NCBI RefSeq assembly: GCF_003226535.1
Contig: NZ_QKOB01000006.1
Location: 1 to 55,135 of the forward strand
Source: Meiothermus sp. Pnk-1
GTDB lineage: Bacteria > Deinococcota > Deinococci > Deinococcales > Thermaceae
DNA: 55,135 bases
Direction of reading: 5' to 3'
The notes under the pieces are model-generated. The model was not told where the DNA came from. It saw nothing but the letters and a program-made list of their open reading frames with translations, and did no database searches. The translations under genes were made by a program, and so were the position numbers. Positions 52,741-55,135 of the stretch are shown piece after piece (the first letter of the stretch is position 1; the number at the start of each line of letters is the position of its first letter).

Positions 52741-53646
52741 ATGGCCAATAGCCAGCTCCCCTACCTACTGGTGGACGCCTTCACCGATACCCCCGGCGGG
52801 GGTAACCGGGTGGCCCTGGTACTGGACGCCCGGGGGATGTCCTCGGGCGAGATGCACCGGATCGCCCAGCGCTTGGCTTACCCGCAGGCGGCCTTCGTCA
52901 CCGACTGGTTGGGCGGGAGCTACTCGGTGCGGTTCTTCACCCCCAGCGGGGAGGTGGAGTTCGCCGGACACGCCGCGATCGCCCTGGCCCTGACCCTGGC
53001 GCGCCAGGGAATGCTCGCGCAGGGGGAAACCCGGCTCTTTCTGCGCACCCCTATGGAGACCCTACCCGTAGAGCTCGAGTACGAGGCTGGGACCCCGATC
53101 AAGGCCGTCCTGCGCGGACCTTCGCCGCGCTTTCGTGACCCGCCGCAGTGGAAAGACATCCGGGAGGTGATGGAGGTGCTGGGGGTGGGCGACCGTTACC
53201 TGCACCGGGGGTTGCCCTACGGGGTGGCCTTTACCGGGCTGTGGTCGCTTTTTTTACCCTTTGTGGCCCCGGGGTTGGTGGACGAGGTAGAACCGGAGAT
53301 GGAGCGGCTGGGAGAGCTCTGCGCCCGGCTCGAGGTCGCCACCCTCCACGCCTATGCCCCCTTGGGGCCGCGCACCTTTTACGCCCGCGATTTCGCCCCC
53401 CTGTTGGGCATCCCCGAGGACCCCGTGACCGGATCAGCCAACGCCGCGTTGGGAGCGCTGCTGGCCCGGGCCGGGGTGGTTCCCCGGCGAGAGGAGGCGG
53501 TGGACCTGACGGTGCTCCAGGGGCATCGCCTGGGAATGCCGGGGACGGTGGAGGTGCGGGTGGAGTTCAGCCCCGGGGGGGAACCCTACCGGGTGTTCAT
53601 CGGGGGGAAGGCCGTCCAGGTCGAAAGTGGACGGCTCGAGCTGTGA
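52741..53646 (+). CDS. PhzF-family isomerase-like protein
   Basis: 301 residues from ATG 52741 (MANSQLPYLLVDAFTDTPGGGNRVALVLDARG). Upstream in-frame sequence to 52585 overlaps aspS and is not conserved. PhzF features: FTPSGEVEFAGHAAIALAL and EDPVTGSANAALGALL. The segment that carries the catalytic Glu in PhzF (usually SETxF) reads PQAAFVT, with Gln in place of Glu, so the isomerase chemistry may be lost or altered. Substrate unknown. Confidence 0.83.
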   Translation: MANSQLPYLLVDAFTDTPGGGNRVALVLDARGMSSGEMHRIAQRLAYPQAAFVTDWLGGSYSVRFFTPSGEVEFAGHAAIALALTLARQGMLAQGETRLFLRTPMETLPVELEYEAGTPIKAVLRGPSPRFRDPPQWKDIREVMEVLGVGDRYLHRGLPYGVAFTGLWSLFLPFVAPGLVDEVEPEMERLGELCARLEVATLHAYAPLGPRTFYARDFAPLLGIPEDPVTGSANAALGALLARAGVVPRREEAVDLTVLQGHRLGMPGTVEVRVEFSPGGEPYRVFIGGKAVQVESGRLEL

Positions 53647-53674
53647 GGCCGGCCCTCGGCTGACGAGCAGGGCA

Positions 53675-53680
53675 TACAAT
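53675..53680 (+). promoter_or_regulatory. -10 box of the first HAD gene
   Basis: TACAAT, 6 nt before GTG 53687; leaderless arrangement. No good -35 box. Confidence 0.4.
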
Positions 53681-53686
53681 AGCAGG

Positions 53687-54526
53687 GTGACGGGATTGGT
53701 ACTGATCGACGTGGACGGAACCCTGTACGGGGCAGACGGAGTCCCCGACTGCGCCTGGAGCGCCGCCGAGCTGGCCCGGGCGGCAGGGATTCGCCTGGCG
53801 GTCTGCACCGGGCGACCGGGGCGAGGGTTCGCCCTCGAGTACGCCCGGCGGCTAGAACCCCGGGGTTGGCATATCTTCGAATCGGGGGCGGTGGTGATGG
53901 GGAGCAGCGGCCCGGAGCGGGTCTGCGCCCTACCTCAGGGGGCGTATCAACACCTGCTCGAGCTCTCCCGCCGCCACGGCCTTCCCTTCGAGGTCTACAC
54001 CGCCGAAGGGGGTTTCTACCGCGAGAGCGCGCATCCCGACCTGCTGGCCCACGAGCAGATGCTGGGTTTCCCTGCCGAGGTGCGAGATCTGGAGGGGGTG
54101 CCTGGCCCCATCGTCCGCGTGCAGTACGTGGTGAAGTTGGATGGGGGTTGGGAGGCCCTGCGCCCTAGGGTACAAGAAGTCGCCGGGGTAGAGCTGCACG
54201 AAGCCACCAGCCCGGGGATGCCCGGGGTGGGCTTCGCCTCGGTGACGGCGCAGGGGGTCTCTAAGGTCTCGGCGGCGCGCTGGGTGGCCGAGCGGTACGG
54301 GCTCACCCTGGAGCACGCTGCCATGATCGGGGACGGCGAGAACGACCTCGAGCTGATCCGCTCGGCGGGGTTGGGCATCGCCATGGGCAACGCCCCGGCT
54401 TCGGTCAAGGCGGTGGCGCGCTACGTGGTGCCCCGGGTCGAGGAATGCGGCCTGGCCGAAGCCTTGCAGCGGGTGATGAGCGAGAACCGCGCGGGGGCCT
54501 CCTCGTTGCGGCGGGGAAGGGATTAA
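53687..54526 (+). CDS. HAD-superfamily phosphatase, Cof-like, first of two
   Basis: 279 residues from GTG 53687 (MTGLVLIDVDGTLYGADG). Motif I IDVDGTL (nucleophile and acid Asp), motif III Lys in GVSKVSAARW, motif IV MIGDGENDLELI; a type C2 cap fills the middle. Dephosphorylates a sugar phosphate or similar metabolite; substrate unknown. GTG follows a -10 box by 6 nt. It is a paralogue of the next gene. Confidence 0.83.
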   Translation: MTGLVLIDVDGTLYGADGVPDCAWSAAELARAAGIRLAVCTGRPGRGFALEYARRLEPRGWHIFESGAVVMGSSGPERVCALPQGAYQHLLELSRRHGLPFEVYTAEGGFYRESAHPDLLAHEQMLGFPAEVRDLEGVPGPIVRVQYVVKLDGGWEALRPRVQEVAGVELHEATSPGMPGVGFASVTAQGVSKVSAARWVAERYGLTLEHAAMIGDGENDLELIRSAGLGIAMGNAPASVKAVARYVVPRVEECGLAEALQRVMSENRAGASSLRRGRD

Positions 54527-54537
54527 AGGAGGATCGC

Positions 54538-55135
54538 TTGATCCAGCTCGTCGCGCTCGACCTCGACGGAACCTTCTACGCCGGGCCCCGGCTAGGGGTC
54601 CCGGAGAGCGCCTGGGCCGCGATCGAACGCGGCAAACGGGAAGGGCTCCGCTTCGCGGTCTGCACCGGGCGCCCTCAAGGCGGCTACGGGCTAGCGTGGG
54701 CTAGGCGGATGGAACCGGAAGGAGCCCACATCTTCAACGACGGGGCCTCGATCTGCGACGCCCTGGGGCGAGCTTTACACTACGAGCCCTTGCCCAATTT
54801 CGCCCAGATCGTTGAGCTAGCCCGCAAGCACCGGATCGCTTTCGACGTGTTGACCGAGACCGGAGGGCGCTACTGCCAGGCCGATCTGGTGCCGCCGGGG
54901 ATCGAGGAGCATGTGGCGGTGGTGGGGGTCCCGGCGCAGCTAGCGGTGCTCGAAGGGCTGCGCGAAACCGTGGTGCGGAGTTGGTGGGTGACCACCGACC
55001 CCACCGATTGGGAAGTGGCCAAGCCGGACCTCGAGGCCGTTGCGGGGATCGACATCGCCGAGTACCTCTCTCCTCGGGAGGCCATCGTAGGCATCATCCG
55101 CAAAGGGGTCTCCAAAGCCACCGGGCTGGAGTGGC
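54538..55135 (+). CDS. HAD-superfamily phosphatase, second of two (3' end outside the window)
   Basis: At least 199 residues, with no stop before the window end. Start TTG 54538, 5 nt after AAAGGAGG (54525-54532). MIQLVALDLDGTFYAGPRLGVPESAW is parallel to the start of the previous protein, and CTGRPQGGYGLAWARRMEPEGAHIFNDGASI matches the same stretch (CTGRPGRGFALEYARRLEPRGWHIFESGAVV) there. Tandem duplication. The last visible part (GIIRKGVSKATGLEW) is the motif III lysine region. Confidence 0.82.
   Translation, partial: MIQLVALDLDGTFYAGPRLGVPESAWAAIERGKREGLRFAVCTGRPQGGYGLAWARRMEPEGAHIFNDGASICDALGRALHYEPLPNFAQIVELARKHRIAFDVLTETGGRYCQADLVPPGIEEHVAVVGVPAQLAVLEGLRETVVRSWWVTTDPTDWEVAKPDLEAVAGIDIAEYLSPREAIVGIIRKGVSKATGLEW

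Overview
The window is GC-rich (about 65%), and its proteins most resemble the Thermus/Meiothermus lineage (Thermaceae, Deinococcus-Thermus). Pointers are the near-Thermus SmpB and aspartyl-tRNA synthetase, the very frequent hexamer CTCGAG, a perfect match to the published Thermus PaaR operator upstream of paaZ, and many promoters whose -10 box lies only 6-8 nt before the start codon (leaderless mRNAs). My best guess is Meiothermus sensu lato. There are no rRNA or tRNA genes and no CRISPR array. Most of the window is ordinary chromosome, with one clearly unusual operon at 36.9-45.2 kb.

Layout. 0.1-2.3 kb: a PLP amino-acid decarboxylase and an MnmD-type methyltransferase. 2.2-6.5 kb (minus): polysaccharide deacetylase, MFS transporter and two glycosyltransferases, probably for cell-surface glycans. 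6.5-8.8 kb: trp promoter, a Trp-rich leader peptide, a terminator/attenuator, then trpB-trpA. 8.8-10.9 kb: a decayed insertion-sequence remnant, an orphan DNA methyltransferase and a metallo-beta-lactamase-fold hydrolase. 11.1-20.5 kb: a seven-gene Pil-Chp-type chemosensory operon (response regulator, CheW, two chemoreceptors, hybrid CheA, response regulator-PATAN, response regulator-roadblock), probably steering twitching motility. 20.5-24.6 kb (minus): paaZ and the E1 beta/alpha subunits of a branched-chain 2-oxoacid dehydrogenase. 24.7-25.2 kb: hsp20. 25.3-29.6 kb (minus): an aminotransferase, then tpiA, pgk and gap of glycolysis. 29.7-35.7 kb (minus): a sugar-type ABC importer without its ATPase, a DUF4870 protein, hisS and a small membrane protein. 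35.8-36.8 kb: a tyrosine recombinase.

36.9-45.2 kb: an ArsR-type regulator with its own operator-promoter heads an operon resembling hydrogenase-4/complex I (hyfB, C, E, F, G, a hyfH-I fusion, then a CPxC/CxRH protein). The proton-channel residues of the membrane arm are kept. The large subunit has lost all four NiFe cysteines and the small subunit all four cysteines of the proximal Fe-S cluster; only one [4Fe-4S] site in the ferredoxin-like part survives. The same operon carries six insertions of a modular hairpin-forming repeat, all in frame inside or at the ends of the genes. Two copies are 115 bp, identical and in opposite orientation. This combination is the best candidate for an undescribed system.

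45.2-55.1 kb: smc, a GerMN protein and an N-acetylmuramoyl-L-alanine amidase (minus), smpB (minus), then aspS, a PhzF-like protein and two tandem HAD phosphatases (plus), the last cut by the window end.

Other cis-elements: a 33-bp conserved element at three loci (25.3, 29.7, 50.8 kb) containing a GTGA-N6-TCAC dyad, and an intergenic repeat present at 0.0 kb and, inverted, at 27.2 kb.
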